Shown: piece by piece, positions 25,229 through 36,696 of the stretch
How positions within the stretch are numbered: position 1 is the first letter of the stretch
How the letters are laid out: the number at the start of each line of letters is the position of its first letter
Origin: Microbacterium sp. SS28
Lineage (GTDB): Bacteria; Actinomycetota; Actinomycetes; Actinomycetales; Microbacteriaceae
Assembly (NCBI RefSeq): GCF_022761035.1
Contig: NZ_JAKWJP010000002.1
Location: 434,001-498,000, forward strand
Length of the DNA stretch: 64,000 bases
Direction: 5' to 3'
The notes under the pieces: generated by a model
What the model saw: only the letters and a program-made list of their open reading frames with translations
Database searches by the model: none
What the model was told of the DNA's origin: nothing
Translations under genes and position numbers: made by a program

Positions 25229-26427
25229 CAGAAGACTCCTGTCGCGAAGGCAAGGATGAGGACGCCCACAAGGGCGAGCGCGAGTGCGCCGGCCGTGATC
25301 GCAAGCGTCAGCATGAGCCGGCCGCCCTTCTCGGGCGCCGGGGGTTTGATGATCTCGCCGGGCGTCTTGGCGGTGCTGACGGCAGCGCTCGCCGCGATCG
25401 GCGTCGGCGAGGAGTGGGCGGGCAGCTCGCCGTCCACGAGGACCGCGTCCACCTCTTTGCCGTCGGCGGTGCCGGGGGCGTGACCGGTCGAGCCGAGACC
25501 CTCCGGAAGGTTGAACGTGCCCGTGATGAGCACCTCACCGGTCGCCGAAAGCGGTGCGACGATGGGGCCAGAGTTGGGCGCCTGCGACAGGATCAGCGCG
25601 TTGGGCGTTGCGACCGATCCGCTCGACGAGTGCGTGATGAGGTCGTCGAACGACGAGGCGATCGGAGCCTTGGTGAGGGTGTCTCCGGCGAGGAGCGCGG
25701 CGCCGAAGTCAGGTGCGACGGTCCGGGATGCTTCGGGCTCGGCCTCTTCGGACCACCGGAGCGACTCGATCCCGGCCTGGTCGTCCTGCTCCTCGACCAC
25801 AGCCGGCTCTGGATCAGCCGCAGCGGGCTCCGCCTCAGCGTCAGCCTCACGCTCGGGCTCCGCCTCGGGCTCAGCCTCGGTCACGGCAGCCTCGGGCTCA
25901 GCCTCGGCCTCGTCGGGCACCTGCTCGATCGGCCCCGAACCGACGCCCAGCGCCGCGAACGGGTCCTCCGGCTCGGCGTCGACGTCGGGCTCGGCCTGCG
26001 ACGAGGCGGCCGCGGCGGCCTGCGCCGTGTAGGCGGCGGCGAACTCGGGGGTGATGACGGGAACGGATGCCGTGCGGATGCGCTCCTGCTGGCGCGCCTG
26101 GCGCCGCGTGAGCGGCGACATCCCGAGGTCCACACTTGCATCGGGAACCGGGGGCTCGGGCAGCAGCACGGGGGGGACGGCGCGCGCGAGAGGCGCGGCC
26201 GACGGGACGCTCGTGACGACGGGGAGGGACTCATCGACCGGCGGCGGAGCGTCGGCCGGCTCCTCGACGGTGGGCGTGGGGTCAGCCGGCAGAGGCTCGT
26301 CGGGGGCAGAAGCGGCCGCGGCGGCGAGCGCGTCCGCATCGATCACGGGCGTCGCGCCCGTGTTTCGGATCTCCCGCATCTGCTTTCGGGTCAGCGGCGG
26401 GGAGTCAGGCTGCTCGGGTGTGCTCAT
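25228..26427 (-). CDS. Acidic low-complexity protein with C-terminal membrane anchor
   Basis: The 399-residue protein has no recognised enzymatic domain. Residues 1-35 are conserved-looking ([13 protein letters not shown]), and a similar [14 protein letters not shown] recurs near residue 107. The middle is a long Glu/Ala/Pro-rich disordered tract, and the last 25-30 residues form one membrane helix, so it is a tail-anchored type. It lies between nadD and rsfS, overlapping both (ATGA and TGATG), which ties its expression to them. The function is unknown. Confidence 0.75.
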   Translation of the reverse strand: MSTPEQPDSPPLTRKQMREIRNTGATPVIDADALAAAAASAPDEPLPADPTPTVEEPADAPPPVDESLPVVTSVPSAAPLARAVPPVLLPEPPVPDASVDLGMSPLTRRQARQQERIRTASVPVITPEFAAAYTAQAAAAASSQAEPDVDAEPEDPFAALGVGSGPIEQVPDEAEAEPEAAVTEAEPEAEPEREADAEAEPAAADPEPAVVEEQDDQAGIESLRWSEEAEPEASRTVAPDFGAALLAGDTLTKAPIASSFDDLITHSSSGSVATPNALILSQAPNSGPIVAPLSATGEVLITGTFNLPEGLGSTGHAPGTADGKEVDAVLVDGELPAHSSPTPIAASAAVSTAKTPGEIIKPPAPEKGGRLMLTLAITAGALALALVGVLILAFATGVF

Positions 26428-27020
26428 TCCTTGCTCCGGTAGAGATCGTGCTTCGCGATGTATTGGACGACCCCGTCGGGAACGAGGTACCACACGGGGT
26501 TGCCGCGATGGACTCGCTCGCGACAGTCGGTCGACGAGATGGCGAGAGCGGGAACCTCGAGCTGACTGACGTTGTCAGAGGGGAGCCCGTCGATGTTCAG
26601 CACGTGCCCCGGACGCGAGACGGCGACGAAGTGGGCGAGCTCCCAGAGTTCATCATGGTCTCTCCAGCTGAGAATCTGCGCTATGGCGTCGGCGCCCGTG
26701 ATGAAGAACAGCTCGGCATCCGGTCGCTGCGCCTGGAGGTCCCGCAGAGTGTCGATCGTGTAGGTCAATCCGCTGCGGTCGATGTCGACGCGGCTCACGG
26801 TGAAGCGGGGATTGGATGCCGTCGCGATGACCGTCATCAGATAGCGGTGCTCGCTCGGGCTGACGCCGCTCTTCATCCACGGCTCGCCCGTCGGGACGAA
26901 CACGACCTCGTCGAGGTCGAAGGACTGCGCGACCTCGCTCGCCGCCACGAGGTGACCATGGTGGATCGGGTCGAACGTCCCGCCCATGACCCCGATCCTC
27001 GGAGCGCGCGTCACCGGCAT
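26424..27020 (-). CDS. nadD: Nicotinate-nucleotide adenylyltransferase
   Basis: A 198-residue nucleotidyltransferase that converts nicotinate mononucleotide to deamido-NAD. The HxGH motif is in [12 protein letters not shown] (residues 13-24), and the C-terminal [10 protein letters not shown] matches the family ISST-x-IR block (here with cysteine before arginine). The first gene downstream overlaps by four bases. Confidence 0.94.
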   Translation of the reverse strand: MPVTRAPRIGVMGGTFDPIHHGHLVAASEVAQSFDLDEVVFVPTGEPWMKSGVSPSEHRYLMTVIATASNPRFTVSRVDIDRSGLTYTIDTLRDLQAQRPDAELFFITGADAIAQILSWRDHDELWELAHFVAVSRPGHVLNIDGLPSDNVSQLEVPALAISSTDCRERVHRGNPVWYLVPDGVVQYIAKHDLYRSKE

Positions 27021-27030
27021 GCAGTGCGCC

Positions 27031-27255
27031 TCAGTGGCCGTGCCCCGCCTGCTGCACGTCGTTGGCGTGGGCTCGCGCGTATGCCTCGGCCTTGTGCGAG
27101 TGGCGGTTGGCGACGTTGCGGTACGAGAGGGTCACGAGGGCCAGCGCGACGAAGGCGATGATCGCCACCATGCCGTATCCGACGGTCTCGAGAGCGACGT
27201 TTCCGTGGTGCTCGGACTCTTCGGCGGCGAGAGCGATCAGCGTGGCGGCGGTCAT
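27031..27255 (-). CDS. Small membrane protein (74 aa)
   Basis: A 74-residue protein with one central membrane helix ([17 protein letters not shown], about 29-45) and histidine-rich ends (ESEHHGN and HGH). GGAG lies seven bases before the ATG. It sits between proA and nadD. I do not recognise a characterised family; the histidines at both ends could bind metal, but that is only a guess. Confidence 0.7.
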   Translation of the reverse strand: MTAATLIALAAEESEHHGNVALETVGYGMVAIIAFVALALVTLSYRNVANRHSHKAEAYARAHANDVQQAGHGH

Positions 27256-27311
27256 TCGGGCTCCGTTTCGTGATCACGCCCGGTCACGGGCGCTCGGACC
27301 AGTCTAGGACC

Positions 27312-28571
27312 TCAGCCGCGCACCTGTCCGGACCCGCGCGCGAGCCACTTCGTGCTGGTCAGCTCGGACAGCCCCATGGGGCCGCGAGCATGCAGCTTCT
27401 GCGTCGAGATGCCGACCTCGGCGCCGAAGCCGAACTCTCCCCCGTCGGTGAAGCGCGTCGAGGTGTTGACCATGACGACGGCGGAGTCGACCTCGGCGAG
27501 GAAGCGCTCCGCGTTCGCGTCGTCCTCCGTGATGATCGACTCGGTGTGGTGCGTCGAGTACCGCCGGATGTGCGCCAGCGCGTCGTCGAGGTCATCCACG
27601 ACGCGCATCGAGAGATCGAGCGAGAGATGCTCGATCGCCCAGTCCTCGTCGGTCGCCGCCACGATGCCGTCTGCGAGGCCTGCCACAGCGGTGTCGCCAT
27701 GGACGGTCACGCCCCGCTCCTGCAAGGCGGCCACGACCGGCGCGACGAGGCGGTCCGCAGCTTCCCGGTGCACGAGCACCGTCTCGACGGAGTTGCAGAC
27801 GCTCGGACGCTGGACCTTGGCGTTGACGACGATGTCGCGCGCCCACTCGAGGGGGGCGGATGCGTCGAGCACGATGTGCACGACGCCCGCACCGGTCTCG
27901 ATGACGGGCACCGACGACTCGGTCACGACGGTCTCGATGAGCTGCGCACTCCCCCGCGGCACGAGGACGTCGACGATCCCGCGCGCCTGCATGAGCGCGC
28001 GCGCGCCGTCGCGACCGAAGTCGTCGACGGTCTGGATCGCCTCAGGGTCGACCCCGCGGTCGGCGAGGGCGCCGCGCATGGCGCGCACGAGCGCCGCGTT
28101 GGTGTGCTCGGCCGCCGATCCGCCGCGCAGCACGACGGCGTTCCCGGACCGCAGGGCGAGCGCCGCGATGTCGACCGTGACGTTGGGGCGCGCTTCGTAG
28201 ATCGAACCCACGACGCCGAACGGCACCGCGACCTTGGTGAGCGAGACGCCGTTGGGCAGCGTCCGCTCGTCGAGCACGCGGCCGACGGGGTCCGGAAGGG
28301 CGGCGATCTCGCGGACCGCCGCCGCGAGGGCCGCGACACGCGGTCCGTCGAGGCGCAGGCGGTCCTGGAGGGACGCCGAGAGGCCCGTCGCCGCGCCACG
28401 CGCGAGGTCGTCGGCGTTGGCGGCGACGACCTCGGGGGCAGCGACCTCGAGCGCGTCGGCGATCGCGAGCAGCGCGTCGCGCTTCTGCGCATCGCCGAGC
28501 AGGCCGATCGAGTGCGCCGCGTCCTTTGCGAGCAGCATGCGTTCGCGGGGCGTCGTCGCGGTGGTGGTCAT
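27312..28571 (-). CDS. proA: Glutamate-5-semialdehyde dehydrogenase
   Basis: The 419-residue aldehyde dehydrogenase-fold enzyme reduces gamma-glutamyl phosphate to the semialdehyde in proline synthesis. The active-site cysteine is in RPSVCNSVET near residue 262, and the C-terminal block GPMGLSELTSTKW is diagnostic. proB lies just upstream on the same strand, with four bases between them. A TAGGCT -10 box six bases before the ATG suggests an additional leaderless transcript of proA alone. Confidence 0.95.
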   Translation of the reverse strand: MTTTATTPRERMLLAKDAAHSIGLLGDAQKRDALLAIADALEVAAPEVVAANADDLARGAATGLSASLQDRLRLDGPRVAALAAAVREIAALPDPVGRVLDERTLPNGVSLTKVAVPFGVVGSIYEARPNVTVDIAALALRSGNAVVLRGGSAAEHTNAALVRAMRGALADRGVDPEAIQTVDDFGRDGARALMQARGIVDVLVPRGSAQLIETVVTESSVPVIETGAGVVHIVLDASAPLEWARDIVVNAKVQRPSVCNSVETVLVHREAADRLVAPVVAALQERGVTVHGDTAVAGLADGIVAATDEDWAIEHLSLDLSMRVVDDLDDALAHIRRYSTHHTESIITEDDANAERFLAEVDSAVVMVNTSTRFTDGGEFGFGAEVGISTQKLHARGPMGLSELTSTKWLARGSGQVRG

Positions 28572-28575
28572 CCGC

Positions 28576-31317
<2,742 letters not shown>

Positions 31318-31336
31318 CTCTGCGTCTCCTGTGGCT

Positions 31337-31645
31337 TTACTTGATGCCGGTGACCTTGACGCGCGTGAGGTCCTGACGGTGCCCCTGGCGCTTCTTGTAA
31401 CCGGTCTTGTTCTTGAACTTCTGGATCACGATCTTGGGGCCGCGCTCCTCGCCGAGGACCTCGGCGGTGACGGTGACCTTGGCGAGCTTGTCGGCGTCGG
31501 TCGTGACGGCGTCACCGTCGACGAGCAGCACCGCGGGGAGCTCGATCTTGTCGCCGACCTTGGCCGCCTGGCGGTCGAGGACGACGATCGTGCCGACCGA
31601 GACCTTCTCCTGCCGGCCACCGGCGCGCACAACTGCGTAAACCAC
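31337..31645 (-). CDS. rplU: 50S ribosomal protein L21
   Basis: 102 residues from a GTG start at 31645 ([18 protein letters not shown]), the normal length for L21; [15 protein letters not shown] near the C-terminus is diagnostic. It is preceded by a leader of about 135 bases from the promoter at 31787-31815. Confidence 0.96.
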   Translation of the reverse strand: MVYAVVRAGGRQEKVSVGTIVVLDRQAAKVGDKIELPAVLLVDGDAVTTDADKLAKVTVTAEVLGEERGPKIVIQKFKNKTGYKKRQGHRQDLTRVKVTGIK

Positions 31646-31786
31646 TTCACACCTGTTTCTTCTGGGAGCGCACGGCTCCGGATTGTCTTCGTGAGACTGG
31701 GAAGTCTGCGGTGCTCGGCGTCGCGGGAGGCGACGCGCTCGGAGGTTTCCACCGACAATCGGCAGAACGCGGCGCACCAAAGGACT

Positions 31787-31815
31787 ACTTTACCGGATGC
31801 CTGGACAACCCGCAA
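31787..31815 (-). promoter_or_regulatory. rplU-rpmA promoter
   Basis: On the minus strand TTGCGG (31810-31815) and TAAAGT (31787-31792) are separated by exactly 17 bases. Transcription should start near 31780, leaving a leader of about 135 bases before L21. Confidence 0.65.
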
Positions 31816-31848
31816 AAGCGAGGCGGGGCGTGTCGCGGCCCACGTCAA

Positions 31849-31854
31849 TATGAT
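31849..31854 (+). promoter_or_regulatory. -10 box of leaderless DUF4031 promoter
   Basis: TATGAT lies six bases before the GTG at 31861, divergent from the rplU promoter. Confidence 0.55.
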
Positions 31855-31860
31855 CGGCTC

Positions 31861-32133
31861 GTGACGATCCTCATCGACGATCCTCTGTGGCCCGCCCACG
31901 GGCGCCTGTGGGCGCATCTCGTCTCGGATCACGACCTCGATGAGCTGCACGCCTTCGCGGAGGCGAACGGGATCCCCCGCCGCGGGTTCGACCGCGACCA
32001 CTACGACGTGCCCGAGGACGCCCACGAGCGCCTCGTGGCGGCCGGTGCGCGGCATGTCGACGGCCACACGCTCGTACGGTCGCTCATCGCGTCGGGACTG
32101 CGCGTGACGGCGCGCGAGCGGCGCGGGCTCTGA
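31861..32133 (+). CDS. DUF4031 domain protein
   Basis: A 90-residue protein, VTILIDDPLWPAHGRLWAHL at its start, matching the DUF4031 family of small actinobacterial and proteobacterial proteins of unknown function. Conserved tryptophans and histidines (WPAHGRLWAHLVSD) and DRDHYDVP are visible. It starts with GTG right at the expected transcription start (leaderless). Confidence 0.85.
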   Translation: MTILIDDPLWPAHGRLWAHLVSDHDLDELHAFAEANGIPRRGFDRDHYDVPEDAHERLVAAGARHVDGHTLVRSLIASGLRVTARERRGL

Positions 32134-32155
32134 CCCGCTCGCCCTGAGAACGAAA

Positions 32156-32204
32156 CGGCCTGAACAGGCCGGAGGGCGCCTCTCCGCGAGTGCGGAGGGC
32201 GCCC
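32156..32204. terminator. Double-hairpin bidirectional terminator
   Basis: Two stems lie between convergent genes: CGGCCTG/CAGGCCG at 32156-32171, and a 13-pair stem with one bulge at 32174-32204 (GGGCGCC-T-CTCCGC against GCGGAGGGCGCCC). Confidence 0.65.
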
Positions 32205-32211
32205 GCCGGTG

Positions 32212-34821
32212 TCAGTCCTGCGTGGGAAGGTGCGGCACGGGCGTGCCCGTGAGGGCCGCCGTCGTGACGCGTCGCCGCGAACGACCCTGACCCGGAGCCT
32301 TCGGCTCGGGCAGCGCGTTGAGGACGGAGTCCAGCAGGACGTCCTTCTCGGTGCGAGGCCGGGAGGCCTCGCCGCGCTTCTTGCGGGGCTTCTTGGGGCG
32401 CTCGGCCGCGGCCTCCGCCGGGGCCGCTGCGGGAGCGACGGCCTCTGCGGGGACCTCGACGGGCGCGTCCTCGTGATGGTGGATAGTGGATGCCGCGATC
32501 TGCGCGAGCGCCGACTTCACGCCTTCCGTGATGGTGTGCGTCCCGGTCGCAGGGCTCGTCGAGGCACCCGCGCGCTGCGGCCGGCGGCCAGACTGGACGC
32601 TCGTGCTCGGCGCGCGGTGCTTCACGACGGGGTCGTGGTGCACGATGACGCCGCGCCCGGCGCACACGTCGCACGCCTCGCTGAAGGTCTCGAGCAGGCC
32701 GAGGCCGAGCTTCTTGCGCGTCATCTGCACGAGTCCGAGCGACGTGACCTCGGCGACCTGGTGCTTCGTGCGGTCGCGGCTCAGGCACTCGACGAGTCGG
32801 CGCAGCACGAGGTCGCGATTGGACTCGAGGACCATATCGATGAAGTCGACCACGATGATGCCGCCGATGTCGCGCAGGCGCAGCTGGCGGACGATCTCTT
32901 CGGCGGCCTCGAGGTTGTTCTTCGTGACGGTCTCTTCGAGGTTTCCGCCCGAGCCGACGAACTTGCCGGTGTTGACGTCGACGACGGTCATGGCCTCGGT
33001 GCGGTCGATGACGAGCGATCCGCCCGACGGCAGCCAGACCTTGCGGTCGAGGGCCTTCTCGATCTGCTCCGAGACGCGGAACTCGTCGAACGGGTCGCCG
33101 TCGCCCTCGTGGCGCACGACGCGCTCGAGCAGGTCGGGAGCGACGCTCGCAAGGTAATTCGAGATCGTGTGGTGCGCCTCATCGCCCTGGATGAGCATCC
33201 GCGTGAAGTCCTCGTTGAAGACGTCGCGCACGATCTTGACGAGCAGATCGGGCTCGGAGTGCAGCAGCGCGGGAGCCTGGATCGACTGCACCTGCGTGCT
33301 GATGTGCTCCCACTGGTTCGTGAGGCGCTGCACGTCGAGGGTCAGCTGGTCTTCAGTCGCACCTTCGGCCGCCGTGCGGACGATGACGCCCGAGGACTCG
33401 GGCAGCACCTCCTTGAGGATGCGCTTGAGGCGCGCCCGCTCGGTGTCGGGGAGCTTGCGCGAGATGCCGTTCATCGCGCCGCCGGGCACGTACACGAGGT
33501 ACCGGCCCGGAAGCGAGATCTGGCTCGTGAGACGCGCGCCCTTGTGGCCGACGGGGTCCTTCGTGACCTGCACGAGGACGCGGTCGCCCGACTTGAGTGC
33601 GAGCTCGATGCGGCGGGGCTGGTTGCCGGTCTCGACGGCGTCCCAGTCGACCTCGCCCGAGTACAGCACGGCGTTGCGGCCGCGGCCGATGTCGACGAAG
33701 GCCGCCTCCATGCTCGGCAGGACGTTCTGCACGCGGCCGAGGTACACGTTGCCGATGAGCGACGCGTCCTGGTTGCGGGCGACGTAGTGCTCGACGAGCA
33801 CGTTGTCCTCGAGGACGGCGATCTGGATGCGCCCGTACTTCGAGCGCACGATCATCTCGCGGTCGACGGCCTCGCGACGGGCGAGGAACTCCGCCTCGGT
33901 CACGACGGCGCGGCGACGCCCCGCCTCGCGACCGTCGCGACGGCGCTGCTTCTTGGCCTCGAGACGCGTGGAGCCCTTGATGCGCTGCGGCTCCGTGATG
34001 AGCTCGACGGCGCGCTGACGCGGGTGCGCAGGCCGAGTCTGCTCGGCAGGAGCGCTGGTCGAGGGCTCGGATGCCTCTTCGCGCGGCTCGCCGCCGCGGC
34101 GGCGGCCGCGTCGACGGACTGCCGCGGACGACGTGTCTTCGACGGGTGCGGGCCGCTGGGTCGAGCCCGGACGCGCCGGAAGCGGCAGGATCTCGGGCGC
34201 GTAGAACTGCAGCTGCGTCGACACGGCCGACACGAAGACCTCGGGCAGCAGTCCGAGGCTCACCGCGGTGAGCGGCTGCGCCTCGGTCGGCTCGGGGTCG
34301 GCCGGGGCTTCGGGCTCCGACTCCCCCGCCGTCTCGGCCGGGGCCTCCGGCTCGGAGGCGGCCTCGGGCTCGGCAGGCGCCTCGGGCTCCGACTCCTCCG
34401 CCGTCTCGGCCGGGGCCTCCGGCTCGGCAGGCGCATCGGGCGCCGACTCGGCCTCGGGTGCCGACTCGGACTCGGGTGCCGACTCCGCCTCGGGGGCCGA
34501 CTCGACCTCGGGCTCGGGCGTCGATTCCGCCTCCGCAGCCTCGGCCTGCGCGGCCTCGGGCTCGTCTGCCACTTCGGCAGTCCCGGCCTCGGCACGGTCG
34601 CCCGAAGCCGGCTCGTCCTGCGAGCCGATCCCGTCGGCCTCAGCCGACGGAGCGGGCTCTGCGGAGGCTGCGGGCGGCTCGGCGCCGCCCTCGCCCTCTA
34701 CAGCCTCGACGGATTCGATCGTCGCCTCGAGCTCTTCACGCGCCTGCTCCGACGCGTCGTGCGTCAGCGCGTGTTCGTTCTCGGGCTGGGGATCGAAAGG
34801 GGCGTTGTTCTCATCTGCCAT
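32212..34821 (-). CDS. rne: Rne/Rng family ribonuclease
   Basis: An RNase E/G of 869 residues. Residues 1-200 are an acidic disordered extension with repeats of the EPEAPAE type, followed by a basic tract. The S1 domain begins near residue 355 (LIGNVYLGRVQN). Catalytic acidic residues are in VDVNTGKF near 620 and VVDFIDM near 655, and the zinc-link is CDVCAGRG near 718. It processes rRNA and starts mRNA decay. ATG at 34821 or GTG at 34824; AGGGAG lies upstream of both. Confidence 0.93.
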   Translation of the reverse strand: MADENNAPFDPQPENEHALTHDASEQAREELEATIESVEAVEGEGGAEPPAASAEPAPSAEADGIGSQDEPASGDRAEAGTAEVADEPEAAQAEAAEAESTPEPEVESAPEAESAPESESAPEAESAPDAPAEPEAPAETAEESEPEAPAEPEAASEPEAPAETAGESEPEAPADPEPTEAQPLTAVSLGLLPEVFVSAVSTQLQFYAPEILPLPARPGSTQRPAPVEDTSSAAVRRRGRRRGGEPREEASEPSTSAPAEQTRPAHPRQRAVELITEPQRIKGSTRLEAKKQRRRDGREAGRRRAVVTEAEFLARREAVDREMIVRSKYGRIQIAVLEDNVLVEHYVARNQDASLIGNVYLGRVQNVLPSMEAAFVDIGRGRNAVLYSGEVDWDAVETGNQPRRIELALKSGDRVLVQVTKDPVGHKGARLTSQISLPGRYLVYVPGGAMNGISRKLPDTERARLKRILKEVLPESSGVIVRTAAEGATEDQLTLDVQRLTNQWEHISTQVQSIQAPALLHSEPDLLVKIVRDVFNEDFTRMLIQGDEAHHTISNYLASVAPDLLERVVRHEGDGDPFDEFRVSEQIEKALDRKVWLPSGGSLVIDRTEAMTVVDVNTGKFVGSGGNLEETVTKNNLEAAEEIVRQLRLRDIGGIIVVDFIDMVLESNRDLVLRRLVECLSRDRTKHQVAEVTSLGLVQMTRKKLGLGLLETFSEACDVCAGRGVIVHHDPVVKHRAPSTSVQSGRRPQRAGASTSPATGTHTITEGVKSALAQIAASTIHHHEDAPVEVPAEAVAPAAAPAEAAAERPKKPRKKRGEASRPRTEKDVLLDSVLNALPEPKAPGQGRSRRRVTTAALTGTPVPHLPTQD

Positions 34822-34824
34822 CAC

Positions 34825-35127
34825 CGGCGTACTCCCTGCGGGGCGACACCGCGCGTCACCCGGCGAAATCTCGTGCGGCGCCGCACCTGCGGTGCCGCGA
34901 ACTCACTCGGTCTGCAGCGGAACCCGGCGTACCCGGCGGGGTCTCGCGCTGCGCAGGGCGTTCGTCGCCCTGAAGTCTTCTGTGTGATGCGGGAGCGGCG
35001 CGGCCGCTGAGCATCGGCATCCATTATCGCACTTTCCGCCTGCGATTGCGCGGACGAGTGAACCGGCGGCGATTCGAGGCGGCGCGGAGACGGCATCCTG
35101 TATGCCCGCGGTGTCATAATCCGTGGC
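34825..35127. promoter_or_regulatory. Divergent rne/VKOR intergenic region with long rne leader
   Basis: A GATAAT -10 box on the minus strand at 35023-35028 would start the rne transcript near 35016, giving a 5' untranslated region of about 190 bases. That leader contains a 14-base perfect palindrome GTGCGGCGCCGCAC (34873-34886) and further GC-rich inverted repeats. The VKOR promoter occupies the right end. I see no gene here. Confidence 0.45.
35115..35120 (+). promoter_or_regulatory. -10 box of leaderless VKOR promoter
   Basis: CATAAT lies seven bases before the ATG at 35128. Confidence 0.45.
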
Positions 35128-35730
35128 ATGGCTCAGCCCACCTCGCGCACCGCCCCCACGGTCATGGCCGTCTGGCTCGTGATCGCCGGAGTCATCGGAT
35201 GGTGGGCCGCCTTCTCGCTGACGATGGAGAAGTTCCATGCGCTCGCGAACCCCGGCGAGGCCGCGTCGTGCGACTTCAGTCCGCTCGTGCAGTGCTCGAA
35301 GAACCTCGACTCCTGGCAGGGCAGCGTGTTCGGGTTCCCCAATCCGATCCTCGGACTCACGGGGTGGGTGGCGCCGATCGTCGTGGGTGTCGCGATCCTC
35401 GCGGGTGCCCGCTTCGCACGGTGGTTCTGGGTGTGCTTCTGGGCCGGCATCGCGTTCGCGTTCGCGTTCGTCTGCTGGCTCATCACGCAGAGCATCTTCG
35501 TGCTCGGCACGCTGTGCCCGTGGTGCATGGTGACGTGGGCCGTGACCATCCCGACCTTCTACGTCGTGACGATCCATCTCTTCCGCGCAGGCATCGTGCC
35601 GGCATCCTCCGGCGTACGGCGCGGCGCCGAGAAGCTCATGGGATGGGTGCCGCTGCTCACGGTCGCGAGCTACGCGCTCATCGCGATCATGGCGCAGGTG
35701 CGCCTCGACGTCCTGGGCGCCCTGTTCTGA
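35128..35730 (+). CDS. Vitamin K epoxide reductase family protein
   Basis: A 200-residue membrane protein with four to five helices. It has the VKOR cysteines: a loop pair in CDFSPLVQC (residues about 49 and 57) and the CxxC redox centre in GTLCPWC near residue 131. Bacterial VKOR reoxidises DsbA-like proteins using menaquinone, supporting disulfide formation outside the cytoplasm. No DsbA partner is adjacent. Confidence 0.9.
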   Translation: MAQPTSRTAPTVMAVWLVIAGVIGWWAAFSLTMEKFHALANPGEAASCDFSPLVQCSKNLDSWQGSVFGFPNPILGLTGWVAPIVVGVAILAGARFARWFWVCFWAGIAFAFAFVCWLITQSIFVLGTLCPWCMVTWAVTIPTFYVVTIHLFRAGIVPASSGVRRGAEKLMGWVPLLTVASYALIAIMAQVRLDVLGALF

Positions 35731-35773
35731 CGCGCCGTGACGCTGTCGGCCCGCGTGCGGCGGCGGCTCGAGA

Positions 35774-35812
35774 GGTTTCGATGCGGGCGCGCTTCGCGCG
35801 GCCTACTCAGCC
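35774..35812. repeat. REP-like palindromic intergenic element
   Basis: The sequence starts GGTTTCGATGCG, has a central GCGCGC-TTC-GCGCG hairpin and ends CTACTCAGCC. This resembles the GGTTTCGATACGCTC...GCTACTCAACC elements that I recall as common between Microbacteriaceae genes. One copy in the window. Confidence 0.5.
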
Positions 35813-35821
35813 TCAACGGGC

Positions 35822-35860
35822 AGCCGGATCAACGCGGGCTTCGCCCGCGATGATCCGGCT
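35822..35860. terminator. Nested hairpin terminator between VKOR gene and ndk
   Basis: Outer stem AGCCGGATCA/TGATCCGGCT (10 pairs) encloses inner stem CGCGGGC/GCCCGCG (7 pairs, TTC loop). It lies between two convergent 3' ends. Confidence 0.7.
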
Positions 35861-35864
35861 CCTG

Positions 35865-36278
35865 TCAAAACCAGATGCTCAGCTCGCGCTGAGCCGACTC
35901 GACCGAGTCCGAGCCGTGCACGAGGTTCTGCTGCACCTTGAGGCCCCAGTCCCGGCCGAGATCGCCGCGGATGGTGCCGGGGGCGGCCGTGGTGGGATCG
36001 GTCGTGCCGGCGAGCGAGCGGAAGCCCTCGATGACGCGGTTGCCCGCGAGGCGGATCGCGACGGAGGGGCCCGAGAGCATGAACTCGAGGAGCGGCTCGT
36101 AGAACGGCTTGCCCTCGTGCTCGGCGTAGTGCTTCTCGAGAGTCTCGCGGTCGGGCTCGACGAGCTTGATGTCGACGAGCGAATAGCCCTTCGCCTCGAT
36201 GCGGGCGAGGATCGCGCCCGTGAGGCCGCGGGCCACGCCGTCCGGCTTGACGAGTACGAGCGTCTCTTCGGTGGCCAT
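35865..36278 (-). CDS. ndk: Nucleoside diphosphate kinase
   Basis: A 137-residue kinase balancing nucleoside triphosphates. The catalytic histidine is in NLVHGSDS near residue 117, and LVLVKPDGVARG is the N-terminal block. It is the last gene of the ileS-folC-DUF4233-ndk run; its ATG lies one base after the stop of the DUF4233 gene. Confidence 0.96.
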   Translation of the reverse strand: MATEETLVLVKPDGVARGLTGAILARIEAKGYSLVDIKLVEPDRETLEKHYAEHEGKPFYEPLLEFMLSGPSVAIRLAGNRVIEGFRSLAGTTDPTTAAPGTIRGDLGRDWGLKVQQNLVHGSDSVESAQRELSIWF

Positions 36279-36279
36279 A

Positions 36280-36696
36280 TCAGTCTCCGTTCGGGTTCTC
36301 GGCCTCGGCGGCCAATCGGGCGTTGCGTCGGTCGAGCGACGCCCCCTTGATCGTGGCATACGCCCACATCGCACCGAAAATCAGGCCGACGATCGCGAGC
36401 GCCGGCAGCACGATCGCGCCGAGCACGAGGAGCAGCTGAAGGAACCAGCCGAAGGCGATCGCCCACCGGTGGCGCAGCAGCCCCGCGGTCACGACCATGA
36501 GCGCCGCGAGCACGGTGCCTGCGACGATCCCCCACCACGGCTCGATGTCGGCCGGAAGCGCCTTGAGGCCGTACACCGTGAGTCCGCCGAGGAAGACGAC
36601 GACCGACTCGAAGACGAGGACGATCGAGCCGAGCGACTCGGCGGCTCCGCGCGCGCGGCGCGGGCGGCTCGGACGCTGCGCGGCGGGAGCCGTCAC
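36280..36696 (-). CDS. DUF4233 domain membrane protein
   Basis: A 138-residue protein with about four membrane helices after a basic 20-residue start (RPSRPRRARGAAESLGSIVLVFESVVVFL). It matches DUF4233, an actinobacterial family regularly found between folC and ndk; the function is unknown. The GTG start overlaps the folC stop (GTGA). Confidence 0.88.
   Translation of the reverse strand: MTAPAAQRPSRPRRARGAAESLGSIVLVFESVVVFLGGLTVYGLKALPADIEPWWGIVAGTVLAALMVVTAGLLRHRWAIAFGWFLQLLLVLGAIVLPALAIVGLIFGAMWAYATIKGASLDRRNARLAAEAENPNGD

Noticed and set aside
34260..34560. Repetitive CTCGGGCTCCGACTC-type sequence inside rne that might look like a repeat array
   Set aside because: It is the coding sequence of the acidic EPEAPAE-type extension of RNase E/G; low-complexity protein rather than an independent element.
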